The notes under the pieces are model-generated. The model saw only the letters and a list, made by a program, of their open reading frames with translations, did no database searches and was not told where the DNA came from. From contig JBHYGK010000045.1 in the NCBI GenBank assembly GCA_051859045.1, positions 62,001 through 126,000 on the forward strand: DNA of 64,000 bases, in the 5' to 3' direction. This DNA comes from JBHYGK01 sp051859045 (GTDB taxonomy: Bacteria > Pseudomonadota > Gammaproteobacteria > Xanthomonadales > Xanthomonadaceae). A program made the translations under genes and the position numbers. Positions 22,436 to 31,342 of the stretch are shown piece by piece. Each line of letters begins with the position of its first letter. Position 1 is the stretch's first letter.

Positions 22436-25400
22436 ATGGACGTGCGCCCCATTGCGAAACGAATCTCCCAGTACTTCGCGGACTTCATTTCGTCTGACTT
22501 CAAGAAGGCTCAGGCCCCTCGCCGCCGCATCCAGCTTTCCAGCGAGACCGGCTTCCGTTCTGGCATGCGGGTGTCCAACTACCCCGAACTGGACCGCGAT
22601 CTCTGGTCCATGCTCAGTCAGCGGATCGAGGATACCCGGGCGCTGGCTATCAAGCCGCGCAAGTACACTCGGCCTATCAGCAACGTTCTCCGGAAGCTGA
22701 TCCAAGAACACGTCTTGGCGATCCGCGATGCCGATGTCCATCGCGTCCAACTGTCGGTCATCGACCACGCGAGGGACACGCTGCCGCAGGCCTCGAATAA
22801 CCCTGAAAGATGGGTGGATGGCGCGCAGAGTCATCTGGCCGAGCAGGTCGCCGATGCGATCGTTCGACCTCTGATCACCCAGCTCGACGGCCCGCTCCGC
22901 ACACAGGCCTATGCGGTGGTCGACAGCCTCCACGCCGCGCTTCGCGACATGGTCGACGCGGTTTGCTCGGATCTTGCCGGTGTTCTGCCGGACGCCTTGG
23001 CCAAGCTTGCAGCCACGGGCGACCTCTCTTCGGTCACCGAAGCCGTTCCCCAGTTCCTGACGCTCGAAGGCACCCAGCGCGCCTTGATGGCGTTCTTCGA
23101 TGGCTTCGTGACAAGCGATGCGTACCTCGAATTCCGAGATCTCGAGACGTACGTTTCGACAAACGACGGGATGACGCTCTATCTGTACGTTGGAGCCATG
23201 CGCTACGGCGGGAGCCAGTATCCCCTGTTCTTCATGCCGCTTGAGGTCAAGCGCGACGACGACGGGAGCTATGCCTTCAAGATCGGGAATCAGATCTTCG
23301 CCAACCGAAAGGCCATCGACTTCGCGCTCGAGCAACTCGCGCAGGCCCGTGGTCGCACCTGGTCCTCCCCGGTACCCGAGCGCATCACCTACCTCAAGCC
23401 CGAGCAGAGCCTCTTCGAGGAAGCCCGGATCCTGTTCCAGCGCATCGCCAACGCCTTCGATCTCGCTGGTCAGATTGAGCTGTCTTCCCGTGCCACAGAT
23501 GCCTCAACTGCGGCCGTTGGGCTCTCCAGTGGCCTATACCTCGCTGCCTTCGATCGTGCGGACGAGGCCTTGCTCAACGACTACGAGGCCATCCTGTCAG
23601 CGTTGGAAACGAACGGTGGCAAGGTCGTCGAACTGTTCGAAGGAATCGTGGGCGGCGTGTTGCGCAGCAACCCTGTTTCCATTGCTCCCGACATTGAGCG
23701 GGAGTGGGACGGCTTGCCGATGGTGGATCGGATGGTGTTCGAGAGCCCTATCCCCCTGAACGAGCAGCAGCGGAAAGTGCTGATGGCGATTCGCCATCCC
23801 GAAGGCAAGATTATTGTCGTCAGTGGACCGCCCGGCACCGGCAAGTCCCACACGATCACCGCCATCGCCGCCGACTGCGCCTTCCGTCAGCGCAGCTGCC
23901 TGATCCTCTCCGACAAGAACGAAGCGCTCGATGTCGTCTCGGACAAACTCAGCGAGGCGATGTCCCGGGTCCGCCATGACTCCGACTTCCCTAACCCCAT
24001 CCTTCGACTCGGCCAGCAGGCGGCCAACTTCAAGAAGCTCACATCAAACAGCGCGTTGACTCAGATCACCGCCTTCTCCAAGGCTATGGCGGCTAACCGC
24101 GACCGCGTCGAGGCGGAGCGTAAGGGCAAGGCCGCCGAGCTCAAGGAACGCCTCAACGCCACCGTGGCGACCCTGGGCAGCATCGAGCTTTCTTCTGTCA
24201 AAGCCATGCACGAGGATGAGGCCGCGCTGCGTCAGCGCGCACCAGCCGTACTGCAGCATCTCTACGACTGCCGGGACCTAAGGTCCATACCCGAGCTTGA
24301 GGCCTGCCTGCCGGCCCTTGAGTCCGTGGAGGGCTACCTGCGGGGCCTCTTCGAGGAGGGCGACTTCGATCGTCTTTCCCTCGTCGCCCGCGTCAACCGC
24401 GATGCAGTGCTCCTCGAGCTCCCCGGCACCGCCCGCGCCGTTCCCTGGGCTCTCTTCGAGCAAATGGACGCCGACGGTCTGAGGACCCTCTCGAGTCTTC
24501 TCCATGTCCACAGCGAACTGCGGATGCCTGTGTTCGGGTACCTATTCCGCGGTTCGGCCGTTCGTGACCTCGATCGCCAGCTCAACGCCCTTCCGGTCAC
24601 CCAGCCGCTCACACTGACGACTGCGGCTGCAGACCTTGCCTCCGTCGCCCAGGCGGCCACGGCGCTCCGTATGAAGCTCGCCGCGGCCGGCTTTGAGTCG
24701 GAGTTCGACGCGGCCTACCGCGCGCTTGCCTTGGGCAAGCGCCCGCTACAAGTTGCCACCGACGCTCGGCGCTTGGTTCTTCTCCTTCGCAGCATTAATC
24801 CATCCATCCTCGACGCGCTGCTGGCAGACGAACGTGACGATTCGGGCCTTTGGCCCCTCGTCGTCCGTTTCCTGATCCACTGGGTGAAGACTCGGAACGC
24901 CTTCGAGTCCGTGCCCGTCATCGACTACGTTGGGGTGAAGACCCAGCTCGAACGCCTCAATACCTCGGTCCTGAATTCGCATGTCGATTCGCGGTTGCTC
25001 AGCTTCATGCAAAACAGCCGTGCGGACGCGAAGGCCCTCGCAACGGTGATCTCCGATCGGCAGAAGTTTCCGGAGGAAAAATTCGAGGCTCTGAAGGACT
25101 CCTTTCCCGTCATCATTGCCAACATCCGCGAGTATGCGGAGTTCATGCCCCTTGCCCCTGAGATGTTCGACGTCGTCGTCATCGACGAGGCCTCTCAGGT
25201 TTCCGTCGCTCAGGCTCTCCCTGCGCTGCTTCGCGCCAAGAAGGTCGTTGTGCTGGGCGACGAAAAGCAGTTTGGAAATGTCAAGGCGCTCAACTCGTCG
25301 ATCGAAATCAACGAGAAGTATCGCGCCGAGCTCACCACCTACTTCCGGAGCAACGTGAGTGATGCCGCTGCGGATCTTGCTCGCCTTTCCATGTTCGACA

Positions 25401-26746
25401 TCAAGCGTTCGATTCTGGAGTTCTGCAACAGCGCCGCTTCCTACACCATCATGCTTCGCGCCCACTTCCGCAGCTTCCCCGAGATCATCAGCTACTCCTC
25501 GTCGACTTTCTATAACGGTCTTCTCCAAGCCTTGAAGATCCGCGGTGTCCCGGTGGACGAGGTCATCCGGTTCGATGAGGTGGATGCCAGCATCGGCAAG
25601 GCCACGCGAGGCACCAACGAGGCCGAAGCCAACTTCATCAGCGAGCGCCTCCTTGAGCTGCTCGAGGAGGAGGAGCCGCCGACCGTGGGTGTGATCACGC
25701 CCTTCCGCGAGCAGCAGGTGCTTCTCTCGAAGCTGCTCTTCAACCATCCTCGTGGCGTGGACTTCGAAAAGAAGCTTAGGCTCCGTGTGTGGACCTTCGA
25801 CACCTGCCAGGGTGACGAGCGCGACATCATCTTCTACAGCATGGTCGCGACACGGCAGCATGACGCCCTGAACTACGTCTTTCCGGTGCAGATGGCTGAT
25901 GCGCAGCAAGCCGTTGAGGACAAGTTGAAAGCGCAGAGGCTCAATGTCGGCTTTAGTAGAGCCAAGCACACCATCTGGTTCGTGACTTCCAAGCCTGTCG
26001 GAGAGTTCAAGGGATCCATTGGCCAAGCGATGAGCCACTACTCCAACATCCTCGCTGACGCGGTGCGCCGCGCCGGCTCGGATGAGGTCGACCCCAACAG
26101 TCCAATGGAAGCAAAGGTCTTGGAGTGGTTCTATCAGACCCCGTTCTATCAGGCGAACATGGAGGCTATCGAAGTTTTCCCCCAGTTCGAGCTTGGTGCC
26201 TATCTGAAGCAGCTGGATCCGCTCTACCAGCACCCCGCTTGGCGCGTTGATTTTCTCATCATCTATCAGTCGGACAAGGGGCCTGTTCAGATCGTCATTG
26301 AGTACGACGGCCTTGAGTTCCACTTCAGTCAGCGGAAGAACATCAATGCCGGCAACTACGACCGTTATCTCAACGAAGCCGATGTCGAGAGGCAGCTTAC
26401 GCTTGAGGGGTACGGCTACCGCTTCATGAGGTTGAATCGCTTCAATCTCGGCAACGATCCTGTCCAGACAATTTCGCAGCGGCTCTTCGACCTCGTCGAG
26501 CTCGCTCTTGGCGAGCCCGCATCGAACGCCGTCGACGCGGTTCAAGCGCAGGCCTCCGGCCTGGCCAGCAGGGATCTGAAGGCCTGCCCCAAGTGCGCCG
26601 AAATCAAGGATCAGGCGGCATTCTTCGATCCAGCCCTGAAAAGTGGCGCCGGTGGTTTCGGTCGCATCTGCATGTCCTGCAAGACCCCCTCTGCAGCGCC
26701 GTCGACATCCACCCCAAAGCGCCGATTCAAGCGCCGCTGGCGCTGA
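22436..26746 (+). CDS. SF1 (Upf1/RecD-like) helicase with C-terminal nuclease and zinc ribbon
   Basis: A 1436-residue protein. Residues 1-440 are an unrecognised N-terminal region. The helicase motifs are GPPGTGKSHTITA (K470), VVVIDEASQVSVAQALPALL (D917-S920), VVLGDEKQFG, LRAHFRSFPEI, VGVITPFREQQ, TFDTCQGDERDIIFYSMVA and LNVGFSRAKH, i.e. all late motifs of COG1112-type SF1 helicases. A Vsr/PD-(D/E)xK-like domain follows: WRVDFLI (D1272) and VIEYDGLEFHF (E1289, D1291). The C-terminus has a zinc ribbon, CPKC then CMSC. Helicase-nuclease proteins of this kind are frequent in phage-defence islands, and defence is the best guess. A BRCT gene follows 17 bases later. Confidence 0.85.
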   Translation: MDVRPIAKRISQYFADFISSDFKKAQAPRRRIQLSSETGFRSGMRVSNYPELDRDLWSMLSQRIEDTRALAIKPRKYTRPISNVLRKLIQEHVLAIRDADVHRVQLSVIDHARDTLPQASNNPERWVDGAQSHLAEQVADAIVRPLITQLDGPLRTQAYAVVDSLHAALRDMVDAVCSDLAGVLPDALAKLAATGDLSSVTEAVPQFLTLEGTQRALMAFFDGFVTSDAYLEFRDLETYVSTNDGMTLYLYVGAMRYGGSQYPLFFMPLEVKRDDDGSYAFKIGNQIFANRKAIDFALEQLAQARGRTWSSPVPERITYLKPEQSLFEEARILFQRIANAFDLAGQIELSSRATDASTAAVGLSSGLYLAAFDRADEALLNDYEAILSALETNGGKVVELFEGIVGGVLRSNPVSIAPDIEREWDGLPMVDRMVFESPIPLNEQQRKVLMAIRHPEGKIIVVSGPPGTGKSHTITAIAADCAFRQRSCLILSDKNEALDVVSDKLSEAMSRVRHDSDFPNPILRLGQQAANFKKLTSNSALTQITAFSKAMAANRDRVEAERKGKAAELKERLNATVATLGSIELSSVKAMHEDEAALRQRAPAVLQHLYDCRDLRSIPELEACLPALESVEGYLRGLFEEGDFDRLSLVARVNRDAVLLELPGTARAVPWALFEQMDADGLRTLSSLLHVHSELRMPVFGYLFRGSAVRDLDRQLNALPVTQPLTLTTAAADLASVAQAATALRMKLAAAGFESEFDAAYRALALGKRPLQVATDARRLVLLLRSINPSILDALLADERDDSGLWPLVVRFLIHWVKTRNAFESVPVIDYVGVKTQLERLNTSVLNSHVDSRLLSFMQNSRADAKALATVISDRQKFPEEKFEALKDSFPVIIANIREYAEFMPLAPEMFDVVVIDEASQVSVAQALPALLRAKKVVVLGDEKQFGNVKALNSSIEINEKYRAELTTYFRSNVSDAAADLARLSMFDIKRSILEFCNSAASYTIMLRAHFRSFPEIISYSSSTFYNGLLQALKIRGVPVDEVIRFDEVDASIGKATRGTNEAEANFISERLLELLEEEEPPTVGVITPFREQQVLLSKLLFNHPRGVDFEKKLRLRVWTFDTCQGDERDIIFYSMVATRQHDALNYVFPVQMADAQQAVEDKLKAQRLNVGFSRAKHTIWFVTSKPVGEFKGSIGQAMSHYSNILADAVRRAGSDEVDPNSPMEAKVLEWFYQTPFYQANMEAIEVFPQFELGAYLKQLDPLYQHPAWRVDFLIIYQSDKGPVQIVIEYDGLEFHFSQRKNINAGNYDRYLNEADVERQLTLEGYGYRFMRLNRFNLGNDPVQTISQRLFDLVELALGEPASNAVDAVQAQASGLASRDLKACPKCAEIKDQAAFFDPALKSGAGGFGRICMSCKTPSAAPSTSTPKRRFKRRWR

Positions 26747-26763
26747 TCACCCGGAGGACGCCT

Positions 26764-27410
26764 ATGTCGGTCTTTCCCCGTTCGTCTGTCGAACCTGCTG
26801 CGCAGTTCACAATCCGCCAGCGCGCGATCGCGCAGCCAATGAGCTGGTGGGCCTTTGCCGCGGCGTCCTCGCCGATGGCGTTGTTTCCTCCCAGGAGGCC
26901 CGGTTCATCAAGGACTGGATCGAACGTAATGCCCATCTGGCTACCGACTACCCCTTGAACTACCTCTATCAGCGCCTCCACGTCGCACTCTCTGACGGCG
27001 TAATCGATCCCGAAGAGGAATCCGACCTTTTGGGCACGCTTACCGCCCTCGTCGGCGGTGAAACCTACGTCCAAGCCCGCGACCAGGTGATCGCGAGTCT
27101 GTCCTCTACACTCCCTCTCTGCTCCCCAGCGCCCGAGATCGCCTTCTCAGGTGCGCTCTTCGTGGTCACCGGCACATTCGCCTACGGTCCCCGGGCATCA
27201 GTGGTTGCCACCATCGAGCAGCGCGGCGGTGAGGTTCGCCCTAGCGTCACCAAAAAGACTGACTTCCTCGTTATTGGTGAGATCGGCTCCCAGGCGTGGA
27301 AGCACAGTTCGTACGGCCGCAAGATCGAGGCGGCGGTCATGATCCGTGATGCCGGTTCACCACTCCGCATCGTCGCCGATCCGCACTGGGCGTCCTTTAT
27401 TGCGGGATAA
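26764..27410 (+). pseudogene. TerB-like plus BRCT domain protein, frame broken by two bases
   Basis: A strong site (GGAGG, six bases before ATG 26764) starts frame one, giving MSVFPRSSVEPAAQFTIRQR. The recognisable protein (ELVGLCRGVLADGVVSSQEA, a TerB-like helical domain, then the BRCT domain FSGALFVVTGTF...GGEVRPSVTKKTDFLVIG) is in another frame. Removing one CG from CGCGCG at 26821-26826 joins them as RQRDRAANELVGLCRG, so a dinucleotide slip explains the break. It may be a sequencing error, phase variation or a recent mutation. BRCT domains bind phosphopeptides or nicked DNA. It follows the helicase-nuclease by 17 bases and probably works with it. Confidence 0.7.
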
Positions 27411-28048
27411 ATCGCCTTGCTTCGCCTCATGGTGGACCGCCCAACCTCCTGTAGACACTCAGTGGCTAGTTAGCGCATTTCGCTCCATATTGAGCACGCG
27501 GAGAAGGCTCTCCGCCAGCGCTTCGTCATCGCAATTCCCGCGATCGCTCATGCTCGGCCTAGTGGTCGAGCACCCTCATGGCCGCCCGGTCATACAAAAT
27601 GGGTGCGCACCTCGTCAGCTTTTTTGAGCTCCTAGCCCCTAAAGCCTTTGTTCCTTGGATAAGGCCGAGGCGGACCAGGTCATCAGCCAGGACGTAAGGT
27701 GGCAGGGCACGCCGACTTGATGGGGCCAAGCTGAGAAGGGGCCCGCCGAACCGGCACAGGGGCGGTTGACCAATGCGCCTGTGCCCGTGAAGCGCGCCGG
27801 GAGGGTAGGGCGGCCGCGGCACACTGGCACCGCAAAGGCCTTGTCAGACCGCCGATCGTTAAAACGGAGCGCCACTCTGTCCCCAAGTTGACTGTTGACT
27901 CTAGGGCCTTCACGTCAGGCTTGTCCTGACAGTGACGTCTCCGTTTGCACCTGCCCAGGATGTGCCGCTCCATGCCTCGCCCCACGCTTCTGCGCCCCTG
28001 CTTCACCCCGCGGGATCGACTGCGCGGGCATGACGCCCGGAGCTTCGC
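27411..28048. other. Intergenic region between the island and the flagellar-type operon
   Basis: No supported gene; a leftward frame at 27559-27822 has no ribosome site. A hairpin GTCAGG (27914-27919)/CCTGAC (27925-27930), extended by TCAC/GTGA with one bulge, lies in the likely promoter region of the next operon. A TTGACT direct repeat is at 27888 and 27895. I could not find the right-hand copy of the tRNA-Met scar here. Confidence 0.45.
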
Positions 28049-29221
28049 GTGAGCCGCGCCGCCTCCCTGCAGCGTTTCGCGACGAGCGATCCGGGGAACC
28101 TGTCGCTCGTGCTGGACTGCGTCGACGCCCTGCTCGACGAGGGTCAGCCGTCCGCGGCGGCCGAGATGCTGGCCATGACGCGTCCGCATCACGCCGGCCA
28201 GCCTGGCTACGGATTTCGAGTGGCGCGCACGGCGCTTGCTGAAGGTCGCTACGCCGATGCCATCGCCGAGCTCGGCGCGCTCCTCGCTGCAGGTCATGGT
28301 GTCCCGGCGGTGATCCACGATCTCGCCTTCGCAGAGCTGTGCGCGGGCGACGCGGAGGGCGCGCTCGCGCGGATTCGTCCGCTGGCGGCCGGCAGCGGCA
28401 AGGACGCGACCTCCTCGCCTGAGAAGCCTTTACCCGCCGCGGCGCTGCTGGCCGCCCGCTGCCTGCACATGCTCGGCCGCCTGGACGAGGCGCAGGACGC
28501 CTTGGCGGCTGTGCTCTCCGACCGAGAGTCCGCGGGCCCGGTCGCTGCAGATGCGCTCGGGCTGCTGGCCCTGCTGCGCTTCGACGCGCAGCGCATCGAC
28601 GCCGTGGTGGAGCCTGCGCGCGACGCCCTGGCGCTCGATCCTCAGCAGCATGAAGCGCTGCTGGCGCTGGGCACGCTGGCCCTGCTGCAGGGGCGCACGG
28701 CTGACGCCGAGCCCCTGTTCCTCCTGGCCCTGCAGCGCTTCCCCACCTCCGGCCGAGCCCTGAGTGGCGCGGGCCAAGCCTTCCTGGCCCGCGGCGAAAT
28801 GGCGGCGGCCGAGGCGATGCTCGAGCGCGCGGTGCGCGCGCTGCCCGGCCATATCGGTACCTGGCATGCCTACGCGTGGTGCGCGCTACTCGCGGGCCGC
28901 CTCGACGAGGCGCAGCGCTGCTACGAATCCGCCCTCGCGCTGGATCGCACGTTCGGCGACACCCACGGCGGTTTCGCACTGGTGCACGCGCTGCGTGGCG
29001 AGGCGGCCGAGGCCGGCGAGGCGGCCAAGCGCAGCCTGCGCCTCGCACCCGGCAACGCGCTAGCGGTCTACGCCGAGTGCGTGCTGCTGGACGACGCGGG
29101 TCGCCAGGACGAGGCGGATCGCCGCCTGCAGGCGCTGCTCGGCCAGCTGCCTCAGGGCGCGCCCGCCGACATCCGGGCCTTCGCCACCGCGCTGCGCGCG
29201 CGTCTCGCCGGCCAGGCATGA
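28049..29221 (+). CDS. Tetratricopeptide-repeat protein leading the flagellar-type operon
   Basis: A 390-residue protein starting at GTG 28049, with GGAG six bases upstream. It is built of helical TPR-like repeats throughout, e.g. AARCLHMLGRLDEAQDAL, LLALGTLALLQGRTADAEPL, AWCALLAGRLDEAQRCYESA and CVLLDDAGRQDEADRR, so it is a protein-protein interaction scaffold in the cytoplasm. No signal peptide. It precedes fliQ by 13 bases and appears to be the first gene of the export operon. TPR folds are used by secretion chaperones and by assembly factors; a chaperone or assembly role here is an inference from position. Confidence 0.8.
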   Translation: MSRAASLQRFATSDPGNLSLVLDCVDALLDEGQPSAAAEMLAMTRPHHAGQPGYGFRVARTALAEGRYADAIAELGALLAAGHGVPAVIHDLAFAELCAGDAEGALARIRPLAAGSGKDATSSPEKPLPAAALLAARCLHMLGRLDEAQDALAAVLSDRESAGPVAADALGLLALLRFDAQRIDAVVEPARDALALDPQQHEALLALGTLALLQGRTADAEPLFLLALQRFPTSGRALSGAGQAFLARGEMAAAEAMLERAVRALPGHIGTWHAYAWCALLAGRLDEAQRCYESALALDRTFGDTHGGFALVHALRGEAAEAGEAAKRSLRLAPGNALAVYAECVLLDDAGRQDEADRRLQALLGQLPQGAPADIRAFATALRARLAGQA

Positions 29222-29234
29222 GGCCAGCACGACC

Positions 29235-29498
29235 ATGGACGCCGACGGCGCGCTGCGCCTGCTCTCCGAGACCCTCTACACGGCCCTGCTGGTAGCCGCG
29301 CCCGCTCTGGCGGTGATTCTGGTTGTGGGCCTGCTGATCTCGATCGTGCAGGTGGTCACCCAGATCCAGGAGATGACGCTCACCTTCGTGCCCAAGCTGG
29401 TGGCGCTGCTGGTGACCTTCATCCTGCTGGGTGGCTGGATGCTGGCGACGGTGGTCGAGTTCACCAGGCGCTTGATCAGTTCGGCGGCGGGGCTGTGA
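29235..29498 (+). CDS. fliQ: Flagellar export gate protein FliQ
   Basis: An 87-residue protein with two membrane hairpin helices (TALLVAAPALAVILVVGLLIS and LVALLVTFILLGGWML) separated by the family's conserved IVQVVTQIQEMTLTFVPK. It packs in several copies around FliP and FliR in the export gate. ATG at 29235. FliR starts 4 bases after its stop. The length and sequence are standard, so this part of the apparatus should be intact. Confidence 0.95.
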   Translation: MDADGALRLLSETLYTALLVAAPALAVILVVGLLISIVQVVTQIQEMTLTFVPKLVALLVTFILLGGWMLATVVEFTRRLISSAAGL

Positions 29499-29502
29499 GC
29501 CG

Positions 29503-30267
29503 ATGAACGAGCTCGAGCTCTTCGCCCAGCGCATCGCCTACGCAGGCGTCCGGCTGGCGCCGGTCATCGCGATGCCCGCGTTCTCGCCGCTGGCCTGGGC
29601 GCCGCAGACGGTGCGCATGGTGGTGCTGATGGCGGCGGCCCTGCCGATGGCCCTGCTGCCGGCGGTCGCACCGATGCCGGCCACCGAAGAGCCGTTGCGC
29701 TTCGTCCTGGCCCTCGCAGGGGAGGCCCTGGTGGGCGTCGTGGTGGGGCTGGCCGTGCTCGTGCCCCAGGCCGCCCTCGGATTCGCCGGCCGTGTGCTGG
29801 ACATGCAGGCGGGCCTGAGCGCCGGCAGCGTGCTGAATCCGGGCGGCATGCAGGAGAGCGAGTCGCTGCTGGGCGCGGCGCTGATGATGGCCGCGACGGT
29901 CCTGTTCTTCCTGCTGGACCTCCACCACGAGCTGCTGGCCTTGCTGGTCGCCAGCGTCGATCTCATCCCGCTGGGCGCTGCCGGCATGGTGGTCTCGCGC
30001 GAGGCGCTGCTGCCACTGATGGGGGCGCAGTTCCTGCTGGCGTTCATGGTGGTGGCACCCGTGGTGCTGGGCCTGTTCGTGGTCGAGGTGGGCGTGGCCT
30101 ACGCCACCCGCTCGATGCCGCAGGCCAACGTGTACTTCCTGTCGCTGCCGCTGAAGATCGCGCTGGCCATGGCGCTGCTGGCAATCAGCCTGCGCTGGGC
30201 GCCAATGCTGATGCAGCGGCTGTTCGAGGACGTGCTCGCGCGCGTCCCCGCCGTGCTGGGGGCCTGA
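29503..30267 (+). CDS. fliR: Flagellar export gate protein FliR
   Basis: A 254-residue integral membrane protein with about six hydrophobic segments, including VRMVVLMAAALPMALLPAV and the family-typical GEALVGVVVGLAVLVPQAALGFAGRVLDMQAGLS region. It is the single-copy subunit of the FliP-FliQ-FliR gate through which substrates enter the export channel. The C-terminal KIALAMALLAISLRWAP is also conserved. Start ATG 29503; FlhB follows one base after the stop. Full length for the family. Confidence 0.93.
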   Translation: MNELELFAQRIAYAGVRLAPVIAMPAFSPLAWAPQTVRMVVLMAAALPMALLPAVAPMPATEEPLRFVLALAGEALVGVVVGLAVLVPQAALGFAGRVLDMQAGLSAGSVLNPGGMQESESLLGAALMMAATVLFFLLDLHHELLALLVASVDLIPLGAAGMVVSREALLPLMGAQFLLAFMVVAPVVLGLFVVEVGVAYATRSMPQANVYFLSLPLKIALAMALLAISLRWAPMLMQRLFEDVLARVPAVLGA

Positions 30268-30268
30268 G

Positions 30269-31342
30269 ATGAGCCAGGGCGACCAGGACAAGACCGAAGA
30301 GCCGACCCAGCACCGCCTCGAGCAGGCGCGCGAGCGCGGCGAGATGGCGCGCAGCCCCGAGCTCTCGGGCGTGTTGGTGATGGTCGCCTTCGCCGCCGTG
30401 GCCGCGCTGACCGCGGGCTGGACGGCCGAGGCGCTGATGGGCGCCACCCGACGCCTGCTGGCGCTGGCTGGCAGCCAGCCCGTGCTCGGCGCGGGCGCCG
30501 CGGCGTGGATCGGCGAGGCCATCCGCCCGGTCGGGCAGTCGCTTCTCCCGCTGGTGATGGCGCTGCTCGTGGTGGGCGTGGCCGGCTCGGTGCTGCAGAC
30601 CGGCCTGATCTTCACCACCCATCCCATCACCCCCGACGTGCAGCGCCTCAACCCGATGCGGGTCATCAAGAAGCTGTTCTCGATGCGCACGGTCTGGGAG
30701 CTGGGCAAGGTGCTGGTGAAGTGGCTGGCGCTGGCGGGCCTGGCCTGGATGGCCTGGGGCGGCGTGGACGCGATGGTGATGGCCGTGGCCACCAGCCCCG
30801 CGCTGGCGCTGCCCGAGCACCTGCACCACCTGTTCGTCCGGACCTCGCTGCTGGTGCTGGCCGTGCTCGTCGTGGCCGCGATCGTGGACCTGCTGTTTAT
30901 GCGCCGTGAGCACCACCAGCAGATGCGCATGAGCCGCCGCGAGCTCAAGGACGAGATCAAGCAGCGCGAGGGCGATCCCGAGATGCGCTCGCGCCGCAAG
31001 CGCATGCAGCGCGACATGCTGAAGAAGGTCAAGGCGATCGGCCGCGTCGGCGACGCGGACGTCGTGCTGACCAATCCCACCCACTACGCGGTCGCCTTGC
31101 AGTATCGACCCGCCCGGATGCGCGCGCCGATCGTACTGGCGAAGGGCGCGGGCGCCATGGCGGCACTGATCCGCGCACAGGCCTCGCGTCACGGCGTGCC
31201 GATGACCCGCGATCCCGAACTGGCCCGCGCGCTGTACCGCGAGGTGGCGATCGACGCGCCGGTGCCCGAGGACCTCTACCGCCGGCTGGCGCCGGTGTAC
31301 CGCTGGCTGATCGGGCTGCCCCGGCAAAGGATCCTGTCGTGA
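30269..31342 (+). CDS. flhB: Export gate/switch protein FlhB
   Basis: A 357-residue protein. The N-terminus QDKTEEPTQHRLEQARERGE is the classic FlhB start, followed by four membrane segments. The cytoplasmic domain contains the autocleavage motif NPTH (N269) in VVLTNPTHYAVAL and a conserved LKDEIKQREGDPEMR. Cleavage at this site switches export from rod/hook to filament-type substrates in flagella. The motif is intact, so substrate switching may still operate although no filament gene is present nearby. Its stop overlaps the flhA start (GTGA at 31339-31342). Confidence 0.95.
   Translation: MSQGDQDKTEEPTQHRLEQARERGEMARSPELSGVLVMVAFAAVAALTAGWTAEALMGATRRLLALAGSQPVLGAGAAAWIGEAIRPVGQSLLPLVMALLVVGVAGSVLQTGLIFTTHPITPDVQRLNPMRVIKKLFSMRTVWELGKVLVKWLALAGLAWMAWGGVDAMVMAVATSPALALPEHLHHLFVRTSLLVLAVLVVAAIVDLLFMRREHHQQMRMSRRELKDEIKQREGDPEMRSRRKRMQRDMLKKVKAIGRVGDADVVLTNPTHYAVALQYRPARMRAPIVLAKGAGAMAALIRAQASRHGVPMTRDPELARALYREVAIDAPVPEDLYRRLAPVYRWLIGLPRQRILS

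Noticed and set aside
27559..27822. Leftward 87-residue frame before the flagellar-type operon
   Set aside because: No ribosome site, no recognisable domain, and low-complexity composition; it may be debris but cannot be supported as a gene.
27825..27870. TGGCAC sequence that might be a sigma-54 promoter for the operon
   Set aside because: The required GC doublet at the -12 position is missing at the right spacing.
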